Assembly: GCF_002113125.1 (NCBI RefSeq)
Contig: NZ_NEJP01000004.1
Location: forward strand, 1 to 64,000
DNA from: Pseudomonas sp. B20(2017)
GTDB lineage: Bacteria > Pseudomonadota > Gammaproteobacteria > Pseudomonadales > Pseudomonadaceae
DNA: 64,000 nucleotides
Reading direction: 5' to 3'
The translations under genes were made by a program, and so were the position numbers. This document shows, one piece after another, positions 46,195 to 53,866 of the stretch. Numbering within the stretch: the stretch's first letter is position 1; the number at the start of each line of letters is the position of its first letter. Under the pieces are notes generated by a model. It was not told the DNA's origin and ran no database searches. It saw only the letters and a program-made list of their open reading frames with translations.

Positions 46195-47651
46195 AGCGCG
46201 TTCAGTCCATAACCATTGCTCTGAGTCTCTCGGCGTTGGCGGCCTGCACCGTCGGCCCGGACTTTCAGAAGCCCGAAGCCACACAAATTGCCGACTGGGC
46301 CAAACCCGGCAAATCCGCCCCCAGCCAGGCCGTCAGCGAACCCCTGAACGAGCGCTGGTGGGAAGTCTTTCACGACGCGCAACTGTCGGCCCTGACCCAG
46401 CGCGCCTTGCGCAGCAACCTTGACCTGCAACTGGCCAGCAGCCGCCTGCAACAAAGCCGCGCCGCACGTCAGGTGATCACCGCCGACCGTTATCCAACGA
46501 CCGCCGCCACCGGCAGCTACGCCCGCAAACGCAACAGCGGCGAAGGCCTGAACGACCCGTCCGGGCACAACGGCGATTCCGCGTTCAACCTGTGGGACGC
46601 TGGTTTCTCCGCCTCTTGGGAGCTGGACTTCTGGGGCCGTGTGCGCCGGGAAACCGAAGCCGCCGATGCCAATCTCGAAGTCGCGGAAAACGACCGTCGC
46701 GGTGTGCTGCTGGCGGTGCTCGCGGACACCGCGCAGAACTACATCCAGTTGCGCGGCGTGCAAAACACCCGCGCGGTCACCGAGCAGAATCTCGATGTGG
46801 CGCGGCACAGCCTGAAACTCTCGCAACTGCGCCTCAACGACGGCGTGGCCACCGATCTCGACGTCGCCGAAGCGGCCGCACAAGTGGCGGCCATCGAGTC
46901 GCGGCTGCCGGCGCTGGAGCAGCGTCAGGCGCAACTGATCAACGCCATCAGCCTGTTGATGGGCGAGCCGCCGCAGGCTCTGTCCAAAGTGTTATCCACA
47001 GATGCCCCAGTGCCGCAGTCGCCGCTGACCGTCGCCATCGGCCTGCCGTCGCAACTGGCCGAGCGCCGCCCGGACATTCGCCAGGCCGAAGCCCGGTTAC
47101 ATGCCGCCACCGCCAATATCGGCGTGGCCAAGGGCGATTTCTATCCGCGCATTACCCTGTCCGGCAATCTCGGCTCGCAAGCCATGCAGCTCAGTGATTT
47201 CGGCTCCTGGGGCTCTCGCGCCTTCGGCATCGGCCCGCAATTCAGCCTGCCGCTGTTCGATGGCGGCCGCCTGCGCGGCGTGCTGCAACTGCGCGAAGCC
47301 CAGCAACAGGAAGCGGCGATCGGTTATCAACAGACCGTCCTGCGCGCCTGGCATGAAATCGACGACCAGTTGACCGCCTATAACGCCAGCCAGCGCCGCC
47401 GTGACAGCCTCGCCGAAGCCGTGCGCCAGAACCAGATCGCCCTGCGTACCGCGCAACAGCAATACGTCGAAGGCGTGGTCGACTTCGTCAACGTCCTCAC
47501 CGTGCAAGGCGCACTGCTCGCCACCCAGGAACAATGGGTGGAAAGCTCCACCGGCGTTTCACTGGCGATGGTCGGGCTATACCGGGCGTTGGGCGGGGGA
47601 TGGGAGTCGGTGTATCCGGTGGGAGTTCTGGCTACCAGTAATCCGGTTTGA
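46191..47651 (+). CDS. Outer-membrane efflux lipoprotein, NodT/OprM family
   Basis: This 486-residue lipoprotein has a type II signal peptide with lipobox LAAC (Cys about residue 19), then the TVGPDFQKP start common to NodT-type factors. Two OEP repeats of paired helices follow (ALRSNLDLQLASSRLQQSRAARQ, LAERRPDIRQAEARLHAATANIG). It forms the outer-membrane duct of the tripartite pump encoded with it. Its last 20 bases overlap the convergent NYN gene, an unusual tail-to-tail arrangement. Confidence 0.94.
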   Translation: MKRVQSITIALSLSALAACTVGPDFQKPEATQIADWAKPGKSAPSQAVSEPLNERWWEVFHDAQLSALTQRALRSNLDLQLASSRLQQSRAARQVITADRYPTTAATGSYARKRNSGEGLNDPSGHNGDSAFNLWDAGFSASWELDFWGRVRRETEAADANLEVAENDRRGVLLAVLADTAQNYIQLRGVQNTRAVTEQNLDVARHSLKLSQLRLNDGVATDLDVAEAAAQVAAIESRLPALEQRQAQLINAISLLMGEPPQALSKVLSTDAPVPQSPLTVAIGLPSQLAERRPDIRQAEARLHAATANIGVAKGDFYPRITLSGNLGSQAMQLSDFGSWGSRAFGIGPQFSLPLFDGGRLRGVLQLREAQQQEAAIGYQQTVLRAWHEIDDQLTAYNASQRRRDSLAEAVRQNQIALRTAQQQYVEGVVDFVNVLTVQGALLATQEQWVESSTGVSLAMVGLYRALGGGWESVYPVGVLATSNPV

Positions 47652-48321
47652 TCGCTGGCTTCTTATGAGTGGGGACTCGGTGGGGAAATTGGTGCATCAG
47701 CAATTCTTCAGCGGTGATGACACGTCGTATCCAATGCGAGTGATCTTTCATCGAGCCAGGAGAGGGGCGATTGAGCCCGGCTCTATGGGGAAGTACGACA
47801 CCCACTACTACTCCGGGAAAGTCTGAGCGTATAGCTCGTAACGCGGGGGTCATGTCGGTGTCGCTGGAGACCAGCACTATCTGGTCGAGACGCTCATCGG
47901 GGTCGAGCAGCGACTGACGACATGCTGTGCGATACATGCTGATTGCGATGTGAACGTCAGTTTCCTTTTCTTCGAGCTTCCAGATGTCGACTTTGTCCTG
48001 GCGTGAAGCGCCAGTGTTTCTATCGATAAACCTGGGAGCCTTGGCCGGCTCAAGGTGATGGCGGCCAAAGTGCACTGAGACATTGGTTGATCTCAAGGCC
48101 CTGATGTAGGTGTCCTGGGCTTCCTTGGAAACGCGGCCGCGAGTTGCCAGTTCAGGTTTGATGGGGGAGGTGAAATAGTCGATCGAGATGACGGAGCTTT
48201 TTGGATTTTCTATGTGGGCCACATGAATCAACAAGCCTCTGAGATTGAGCCACTTGTAGGGTGTACCTGCCAGAAGCCCATAGAACATGTTGTAGCCATC
48301 TACAAAGAAAGCAGTTCGCAC
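47632..48321 (-). CDS. NYN-domain (PIN-like nuclease fold) protein
   Basis: This 229-residue protein has the NYN/LabA-type fold. It begins TAFFVDGYNMFYGL, with the first acidic metal ligand. KLEEKETDVHIAISM and LVSSDTDMTPAL supply the further conserved Asp residues, spaced as in NYN RNases, so nuclease activity is likely. A basic C-terminal tail (HRVPTHKKPAIKPDYW) follows. It starts at GTG 48321 with GAGG 8 bases upstream. Base composition is less GC-rich than in its neighbours, suggesting a recent arrival. A terminator lies only a few bases upstream of the ribosome-binding site, so expression may be attenuated. Its RNA target is unknown. Confidence 0.85.
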   Translation of the reverse strand: MRTAFFVDGYNMFYGLLAGTPYKWLNLRGLLIHVAHIENPKSSVISIDYFTSPIKPELATRGRVSKEAQDTYIRALRSTNVSVHFGRHHLEPAKAPRFIDRNTGASRQDKVDIWKLEEKETDVHIAISMYRTACRQSLLDPDERLDQIVLVSSDTDMTPALRAIRSDFPGVVVGVVLPHRAGLNRPSPGSMKDHSHWIRRVITAEELLMHQFPHRVPTHKKPAIKPDYW

Positions 48322-48337
48322 AAATCGATCCTCAGAA

Positions 48338-48411
48338 ACGAAAAAACCGGCCTAAGCCGGTTTCTTCACCCCAACTGCCAGCGAACTGAATCGCTACGTA
48401 CGGGGTTGAGT
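48338..48411 (-). ncRNA. Candidate small RNA or attenuated leader upstream of the NYN gene
   Basis: A predicted transcript of about 74 bases runs from just after a -10-like box to a strong intrinsic terminator: stem AAACCGGC/GCCGGTTT (48344-48363), loop TTAG, then TTT. Before the terminator lie a small hairpin, AGCGA/TCGCT with a 6-base loop, and a possible enclosing ACCCC/GGGGT pairing. It contains no ATG frame. The terminator ends about 5 bases before the NYN ribosome-binding site. It is either a free sRNA or a leader whose termination controls the NYN gene. I do not recognise it as a named Pseudomonas sRNA. Confidence 0.6.
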
Positions 48412-48417
48412 AAGGCA

Positions 48418-48447
48418 ATCCTAGATTGAGTGCGTCATGCGGGTCAA
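48418..48447 (-). promoter_or_regulatory. Sigma-70-like promoter for the small RNA/NYN leader
   Basis: On the minus strand, TTGACC (48447-48442) and TAGGAT (48423-48418) are separated by 18 bases. The -35 is near consensus and the -10 matches at four of six positions. Transcription would start near 48411. Confidence 0.55.
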
Positions 48448-48741
48448 CCGTCGTTTTATCATTCCCTCACCCAGCTGTTTTATCTTCAGCGCCGGCTCAT
48501 CAGATTTGTTGTCTCGTCTCGTCAGGGGTCAAGGTTTTCCAAAGCTTCTGTATGAGCAATTGTTGCCCGCTCGGAGGCAAAGCCTGCTGTTTGTCATGAT
48601 TTTTCTTTTGGAGTGGAGGTTATTTCCTAAGCATTTGTAGGAAGAAACAATCAGCCTACGCCTCTGCAACAACTCAACCGTAAAAACGAAAAATCGGCTA
48701 TTTGTGAAACATTACATTTCCAAGGTGTGATGGCCTTTCGC
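48448..48741. other. Non-coding gap before the exporter operon
   Basis: About 300 bases are relatively AT-rich. The only small frame (48437-48640, plus) has no ribosome-binding site and no recognisable composition, so I see no gene here. AAACATTACATTTCCAAGG near 48,708 precedes the promoter of the next operon. Confidence 0.4.
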
Positions 48742-48769
48742 TTGACGCTAATCGCCGCTGTCGTAGACT
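48742..48769 (+). promoter_or_regulatory. Sigma-70-like promoter of the adaptor-M50 operon
   Basis: TTGACG and TAGACT are separated by 16 bases, 28 bases upstream of the first gene's ATG. GGGAG lies 8 bases before that ATG. This would drive the three coupled export genes. Confidence 0.5.
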
Positions 48770-48796
48770 CCGAGCATCCGTCAGGGAGTAACGGTT

Positions 48797-49576
48797 ATGC
48801 GGCGTTTTCGTGGTTGGGTTGTCGGATTGACCTTTGTAACGTGTGCAGTTCAGGCTCAAACGCCCGCGCCAGACGATCCGCTGCTGGATAACGGCGGGGC
48901 GGCGAATGCGTCGGCCAGCAGTGAAGCGCGCGGGGTTTTGCGGGCGCGGGATCAGGCGACGCTGGCCAGTGAGTTGTCGGGGCGAATCGTTGAGTTGCCG
49001 TTCAGCGAGGGCGAGTCGTTCAAGAAGGGCGATACCCTGGCGAAGTTCGACTGTTCGGCCTATCAGGCCCAATTGAATGCCGCGCAAGCCGCCAGCCGTG
49101 GCGCCGGTGAAGAGCTGGCGCACAACCGGCAACTGGCGGCGCTCAATTCCGTCGGGCGTTTCGAAGTGGCCCGGGCCGAGGCCAAGGTCAGCGAAACCCA
49201 GGCGCAATCTCAGGTTTACCAAGTTCAGGTCAAACGCTGCAGCGTGGTCGCGCCGTTCGATGGGCAAGTGGTGGAGCGCAAGGTACAGCGTTATGAAAGC
49301 GTGCCGGCCGGTGCGCCGCTGCTCGATGTGGTCGACAACCGCACCCTGGAAATCCATCTGCTGGTGCCGTCACGCTGGATGGCCAGGCTCAAGCCCGGTC
49401 AATCGTTCAGCTTCGTGCCCGATGAAACCGGTCAGGCCATCGACGCCACGGTCAAACGCCTCGGTGCGCGGATCGATGAAGGCAGCCAGACGCTGTTGTT
49501 GGTAGCAACACTCCCCGAAGCCAAAGGCTTGCTCGCCGGCATGAGCGGCACCGCGCATTTTCCGGAGCTTAAGTGA
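48797..49576 (+). CDS. Periplasmic adaptor (RND/HlyD-type membrane fusion protein)
   Basis: This 259-residue protein has a signal peptide (to about AVQA, residue 20). The lipoyl half RARDQATLASELSGRIVELPFSEGESFKKGD is followed by a short coiled coil (AQLNAAQAASRGAGEELAHNR) and the second half (VVAPFDGQVVERKVQRYESVPAG). It is shorter than RND adaptors (about 350-400 residues) and has no adjacent RND pump or ABC ATPase. Instead it overlaps, by 4 bases (GTGA), a HlyD/GAF hybrid gene followed by an M50 membrane protein. It probably forms the periplasmic part of that complex and may meet the TolC-like lipoprotein encoded at 63770. Confidence 0.88.
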   Translation: MRRFRGWVVGLTFVTCAVQAQTPAPDDPLLDNGGAANASASSEARGVLRARDQATLASELSGRIVELPFSEGESFKKGDTLAKFDCSAYQAQLNAAQAASRGAGEELAHNRQLAALNSVGRFEVARAEAKVSETQAQSQVYQVQVKRCSVVAPFDGQVVERKVQRYESVPAGAPLLDVVDNRTLEIHLLVPSRWMARLKPGQSFSFVPDETGQAIDATVKRLGARIDEGSQTLLLVATLPEAKGLLAGMSGTAHFPELK

Positions 49577-50892
49577 ACGCCCCGGTGAGCGGCGGCGCCG
49601 AGCAGGTGTTCGCGCGGTTTCTCGATCTTGAACGGCAGACCCGCGCCGCTCATGACATTTCTCAACTGGCCTACAGCCTGGTCAATGACGGCCAGTCGCT
49701 GTTCGGTTTTCGCCATGCGGCTTTGCTGGTCGCCGGTAAAGTGCAGGCGGTGACCGGGGTCAGCGCGGTGGAGCCGAATGCGCCGTTCGTGGCGTTCGTC
49801 GAGCAGGCCGTGGCGCAACTGTTCAAGCAGGATGTGTTGAAACAGGCGCGGGTGATCACGCCGGAAATGGTTGGCGAATCGATCTTGGCCGACTGGCGCA
49901 GTCTGTCGGCCATGCAAGTGTTCTGGCTGCCGTTGATCGACCGTCAGGGTCAGGTGTTCGGCGGTTTGTGGCTGGCCCGTGATCTGCCGTGGAATCCTTC
50001 CGAACAAGTGCTGCTGTCGCAACTGGGCGACACCTACAGCCACGCCTGGCTGGCGTTGCAGCCGCGCAAGCCATGGCGGCTGCGCTGGACCCGCAAACGC
50101 CAGGTGGCGCTGGTCGCGGTGTTGCTGCTCGGTTTGTTGATCCCGGTGCGCCAGTCGGTGCTGGCACCCGCCGAAGTGGTGCCTCAGGGCGGGCGCGTTG
50201 TCGCCGCTCCGCTGGACGGGGTGATCGCCGAGTTTCTGGTCAAACCCAACCAGAGCGTGAAAACCGGCGACCTGCTGCTGCGTTTTGAAAACACGACGTT
50301 GAAGGCTCAGGCCGATGTTGCCGAGCGTGCGCTCGGGGTTGCCGAAGCGGAACTCAAAGCCAATTCCCAGCGCTCGTTCGTCGATGCCGAATCCAGCTCC
50401 CGAGTCGATCTGCTGGCCGCCCGTGCCGAACAGAAACGCGCCGAACGCGACTACGCCCGCGAACTGCTCAACCGCAGCGAAGTGCGCGCCGAGCGCGACG
50501 GCATTGCAGTGTTCGCCGATGCCGAGCGCTGGACCGGCAAACCGGTGCAGACCGGCGAACGGCTGATGGAAATCGCCGACCCGAGCCAGGCCGAACTGCG
50601 AATCGAACTGGCCGTGGGCGACGCGATCTCGCTGGAACCGGGCGCCGAAGTCGCGCTGTTTCTCGACAGCGATCCGCTGCAACGCCACCTCGCCACCCTC
50701 GAACGTTCGGCCTACGAGGCGCAGCCCACCGCCGGCGGCCAATTGGCCTACCGGCTGGACGCCAATTTCGCCGCCGCCCCGCCGCGTATCGGCCTGCGTG
50801 GCACCGCCAAAATATTCGGCGACCGCGCGCCGCTGGCCCTGTACCTGCTGCGGCGTCCGCTCGCCGGGCTGCGTCAGAGCGTAGGCCTGTAA
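49573..50892 (+). CDS. GAF-like/HlyD hybrid membrane adaptor
   Basis: This 439-residue protein has an unusual order. Residues 1-165 form a cytoplasmic GAF-like domain (AAHDISQLAYSLVNDGQSLFGFRHAALLV, then FWLPLIDRQGQVFGGLWLARD). A membrane helix follows at about 178-195 (VALVAVLLLGLLIPVRQSVL), then a HlyD-like lipoyl/coiled-coil part (VAAPLDGVIAEFLVKPNQSVKTGD, ERALGVAEAELKANSQ) and a barrel. It starts at GTG overlapping the previous stop and ends directly against the ATG of the M50 gene, so all three are translated as a block. The GAF-like part might sense a ligand or bind a partner. Its key residues are not diagnostic and the assignment rests on fold-like pattern. Confidence 0.8.
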   Translation: MNAPVSGGAEQVFARFLDLERQTRAAHDISQLAYSLVNDGQSLFGFRHAALLVAGKVQAVTGVSAVEPNAPFVAFVEQAVAQLFKQDVLKQARVITPEMVGESILADWRSLSAMQVFWLPLIDRQGQVFGGLWLARDLPWNPSEQVLLSQLGDTYSHAWLALQPRKPWRLRWTRKRQVALVAVLLLGLLIPVRQSVLAPAEVVPQGGRVVAAPLDGVIAEFLVKPNQSVKTGDLLLRFENTTLKAQADVAERALGVAEAELKANSQRSFVDAESSSRVDLLAARAEQKRAERDYARELLNRSEVRAERDGIAVFADAERWTGKPVQTGERLMEIADPSQAELRIELAVGDAISLEPGAEVALFLDSDPLQRHLATLERSAYEAQPTAGGQLAYRLDANFAAAPPRIGLRGTAKIFGDRAPLALYLLRRPLAGLRQSVGL

Positions 50893-52989
50893 ATGACCCT
50901 GCCGAGCCTGCGTGCCGACCTGCAATTGTCGCCCGCGGCGCCGGCATTGGACGGTTCGCCGCGCTGGACGTTGGCCGACCCGGTGCGCGGGCGCTACTTC
51001 AAGCTTGGCGCGGCGGCCATGCGCCTGTTGCGCCACTGGTCGCTGGGCGATCCCGAACAAGTGCTGCGCGCCGCCAACCGTGAACCGGGTTTACCTCTGG
51101 ACGGCAACGAGCTGGCGCAACTGCTGGAGTTCCTGCGCGGACATGACCTGATCAGCGCACTCGACGAGCAACAACGCGCCAGTTATCAGCTCAAGGCCCT
51201 CGCGCAGCGCCAGAGCCTGTGGAAAATCCTGCTGCATCAGTACCTGTTCTTCCGTATTCCATTGTGGCGCCCGGACGCTTTTCTCAATCGCGCCTGGCCG
51301 TGGCTGGAACGCTTCGGTCCCAAGATTTTGCGCTACGGTCTGCCGGCGACGCTGGCGCTCGGGGTGTTTCTGGTGTCGCGGGACTGGCAGCGGTTCGTCG
51401 GCACCTTTCCGCACCTGTTCAGCCTCGGCGGCGCGATCGCGTTCGGCATCGCGCTGTTCTTCGCCAAGCTCTGTCACGAGTTCGGTCATGCGTTCATGGC
51501 CAAGCGCGCCGGGTGTCGGGTGCAGAGCATGGGCGTGGCGTTCATGGTCTTGCTGCCGATGTTCTACACCGATGTCAGCGATGCCTGGCGGGTCAATGAC
51601 CGACGTGCGCGACTGTTGATCGGTGCCGGTGGGGTGCTGGCGGAATTGTTGCTGGCGAGCATCGCGCTGCTGGTCTGGTCGTTCCTGCCGGACGGGCCCG
51701 GTCGCACGGCGGCGTTCATGCTTGCCAGCGCGACGTGGATCACCACGCTGGTGGTCAATCTCAACCCGTTCATGCGTTTTGATGGCTACTTTCTGCTCAG
51801 CGACTTCTGGGAAGTCGACAACCTGCAGGGCCGGGCCTTTGCCCTGTGTCGCTGGCGGCTACGGGAATTTCTGTTCGGCTATGGCGCGCCGGCGCCGGAG
51901 CCTTGGTCGCCGACGATGCAGCGGCGTTTGCTGATCTGGGGGTATGGCTCGTGGTTATGGCGTGCTGCGCTGTTTTTCGGGATCGCGCTGGCGGTCTATC
52001 ACCTGTTCTTCAAGGTGTTGGGGACCTTCCTGATGCTGGTGGAACTGGTGTGGTTCATCTTTCTGCCGATCATGAGTGAGTGGCGCCAGTGGTGGAGCCG
52101 CCGCGATCAGACTCACGGCCCCCGAGTGTTACTCAGCAGCCTGGCGGTACTCGGCCTGTTGCTGGTGCTGATCGTGCCCTGGCGCAGCTCGGTCGAGTTG
52201 CCGACGATGCTTGAGGGCGGTCGCGCCAGTACCCTGCACGCACCGACGGCGGCGCGGGTCAAAGCCGTGAAGGTGGCGGATGGTCAGACCGTTGCTCAGG
52301 GCGATGTGCTGATCGAACTGGAATCGCCGGACCTCGATTCGCGGCAAGCCATCGTCCGCCGGGAAATCCGCATCCAGCAATTGCTGATGCGTCGTCAGGC
52401 CGGTCGCAGTGAAACCGCTGCCGACGCCGGTATCGTCGAGCAACGTCTCGCCGAAGCGGTGGCGGAATATCGCGGCCTGACCGCCCAGCGCGAACGTCTG
52501 CTGTTACGCGCGCCCCACGCCGGCACCGTGCGTGACCTGCTGCCGAACCTGACGCCGGGCCGCTGGCTGTCGAGCAAGGATGCGCTGGCGCGGGTGGTCG
52601 AGGACGGCACGCGACTGCGTGGTTACCTGGCCGAGGCTGAACTGTGGCGGGTCAAGCCCGGTGCCACCGGACGGTTTATCGCAGACGACCCGATGCATGC
52701 CGCCATCGCGGTGCAACTCAATGAAATCGACACCAACGGTGTGGCCTATGTCGATCAGGAGGCGCTGACCTCCGATCACCACGGGCCGATTGCCGTGCGC
52801 CGCGATCAGCAGCAACGGGCGGAGCCGGTGCAGGCGCAATACGGCGTGCGTTTGGCTACGCTGGATCAGGCGCCGACCCCGGTGCAGCCGCTGCGCGGCG
52901 TGGTGGTGTTGCAGGGCAGCGGCGAATCGGTGCTCGGCGTGGCCTGGCGCCGGATGGCGGCGCTGGGGGTCAGGGAAAGCGGTTTCTAG
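50893..52989 (+). CDS. Site-2-protease-like (M50) membrane protein with PqqD-like N-terminus and lipoyl C-terminal region
   Basis: This 698-residue polytopic protein has an intact S2P site: H195-E-F-G-H199 in one membrane helix and N291-P-x4-D297-G in another. Residues about 15-90 resemble a PqqD/RiPP-recognition domain (WTLADPVRGRYFKLGAAAMRLL). After several more helices (to about 435), a HlyD-like lipoyl/coiled-coil part follows (STLHAPTAARVKAVKVADGQTV, LLLRAPHAGTVRDLLPN). A membrane protease fused to adaptor halves would let it process and pass on a substrate. The likeliest substrate here is the giant protein at 57329, but this is inference. No ATPase gene is present in the cluster within the window. 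Confidence 0.85.
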   Translation: MTLPSLRADLQLSPAAPALDGSPRWTLADPVRGRYFKLGAAAMRLLRHWSLGDPEQVLRAANREPGLPLDGNELAQLLEFLRGHDLISALDEQQRASYQLKALAQRQSLWKILLHQYLFFRIPLWRPDAFLNRAWPWLERFGPKILRYGLPATLALGVFLVSRDWQRFVGTFPHLFSLGGAIAFGIALFFAKLCHEFGHAFMAKRAGCRVQSMGVAFMVLLPMFYTDVSDAWRVNDRRARLLIGAGGVLAELLLASIALLVWSFLPDGPGRTAAFMLASATWITTLVVNLNPFMRFDGYFLLSDFWEVDNLQGRAFALCRWRLREFLFGYGAPAPEPWSPTMQRRLLIWGYGSWLWRAALFFGIALAVYHLFFKVLGTFLMLVELVWFIFLPIMSEWRQWWSRRDQTHGPRVLLSSLAVLGLLLVLIVPWRSSVELPTMLEGGRASTLHAPTAARVKAVKVADGQTVAQGDVLIELESPDLDSRQAIVRREIRIQQLLMRRQAGRSETAADAGIVEQRLAEAVAEYRGLTAQRERLLLRAPHAGTVRDLLPNLTPGRWLSSKDALARVVEDGTRLRGYLAEAELWRVKPGATGRFIADDPMHAAIAVQLNEIDTNGVAYVDQEALTSDHHGPIAVRRDQQQRAEPVQAQYGVRLATLDQAPTPVQPLRGVVVLQGSGESVLGVAWRRMAALGVRESGF

Positions 52990-53000
52990 GGAGCATGAAA

Positions 53001-53489
53001 ATGACGGATAACCTGGCGGCGGACGGATTGGTGGTGCGGCCTTCGCGGGCGACTGACGGACCCTTTCTGCAAAGCCTGTATCAATCGGCGCGGCCGGATC
53101 TGCAATGGATCGACGGCGAGCAGGAACAGGTGCAGCAAATCGTCGCCCAACAGTTTCAGGTTCAGGAGCAGGGCATGGGTGAAAACCATCCGAATGCCAT
53201 GCACTACATCGTGGAAAAACTCGGCACGGCCATCGGCGCACTCAGCACCGATTTTGGGGTTAATGAAATTCGCGTGTTGTACCTCGCCTTCATTCCCCAG
53301 GCGCGGGGCAAAGGTTACGGACGAACTGTTCTGCAAGGCGTGCAAAAAGCCGCGCAGCAAGTGCGCTGCCCGGTGGCGACGGTGGTCTGGGCCAACAACC
53401 CCCATGCGCGCCAGCATTACCTGGCGCTGGGGTTTGCCGTGGAAGAGCGCAATCCGGCGGCAGAGCGGTTGGTGTGGTACCCGCAGTGA
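53001..53489 (+). CDS. GNAT-family N-acetyltransferase
   Basis: This 162-residue enzyme has the acetyl-CoA loop in LAFIPQARGKGYGRTVLQGV (about residues 95-113) and the strand-turn WANNPHARQHYLALGFAVEE. It transfers acetyl from acetyl-CoA to an amine; the acceptor is unknown. The ATG at 53001 is chosen because GGGAG lies 7 bases upstream, whereas the earlier in-frame ATG at 52995 would be too close to it. It follows the M50 gene by 11 bases on the same strand, so it is probably the fourth gene of the export operon and may modify the exported protein. Confidence 0.9.
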   Translation: MTDNLAADGLVVRPSRATDGPFLQSLYQSARPDLQWIDGEQEQVQQIVAQQFQVQEQGMGENHPNAMHYIVEKLGTAIGALSTDFGVNEIRVLYLAFIPQARGKGYGRTVLQGVQKAAQQVRCPVATVVWANNPHARQHYLALGFAVEERNPAAERLVWYPQ

Positions 53490-53498
53490 GGCGGGATT

Positions 53499-53810
53499 TC
53501 AGTTGAAGGAAATGCAGAAATACCCCAACTGCGGATCCCGCCCCATCGCCGGCACCCGCGATACGAAAATGTCTTCCACCCGGCCGAGTTCCGGCAGCTC
53601 CAGCGCGCATAAACCGTCGACGAACCCGGTCGGCACCAGGCTGTTGAATTCGAGGCAGAAAGGCATGCGTTCGCTGTAGCGGGTTTTCGCCGCGGGGACC
53701 TCATCAAGGTGCTCGATCCGGATCGGCAATGCCGTGCCATCGGGCAGGTGCAACGTGCGTTGTTGTCCGAGCAACGGCTGGATATGGTGAATCTGAACCG
53801 CTTGCAGCAT
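53499..53810 (-). CDS. DUF6916-type small protein linked to tail-collar genes
   Basis: This 103-residue protein is beta-rich, beginning MLQAVQIHHIQPLLGQQRTL and containing RMPFCLEFNSLVPTGFVDGLCALELPELG and a C-terminal GYFCISF. It appears to belong to DUF6916, small proteins commonly encoded next to microcystin-dependent/tail-collar proteins. GGAG lies 7 bases before the ATG. It lies 56 bases beyond the collar gene, behind that gene's terminator, and converges on the GNAT gene. The function is unknown. Confidence 0.7.
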   Translation of the reverse strand: MLQAVQIHHIQPLLGQQRTLHLPDGTALPIRIEHLDEVPAAKTRYSERMPFCLEFNSLVPTGFVDGLCALELPELGRVEDIFVSRVPAMGRDPQLGYFCISFN

Positions 53811-53825
53811 GGTCTGACTCCAGTG

Positions 53826-53861
53826 AAAAAAGAACGGCCGGGGGCCGTGAAGCCCCCGGCG
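53826..53861 (-). terminator. Rho-independent terminator after the tail-collar gene
   Basis: On the minus strand, GCCGGGGGC pairs with GCCCCCGGC around a 6-base loop and is followed by a TTCTTTTTT run. It lies 6 bases after the collar gene's stop and ahead of the DUF6916 gene, so the latter needs read-through or its own promoter. Confidence 0.85.
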
Positions 53862-53866
53862 TTGGC

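Noticed and set aside
48437..48640. 67-codon plus-strand frame before the exporter operon
   Set aside because: It starts inside the divergent promoter, lacks a ribosome-binding site and has no recognisable features.
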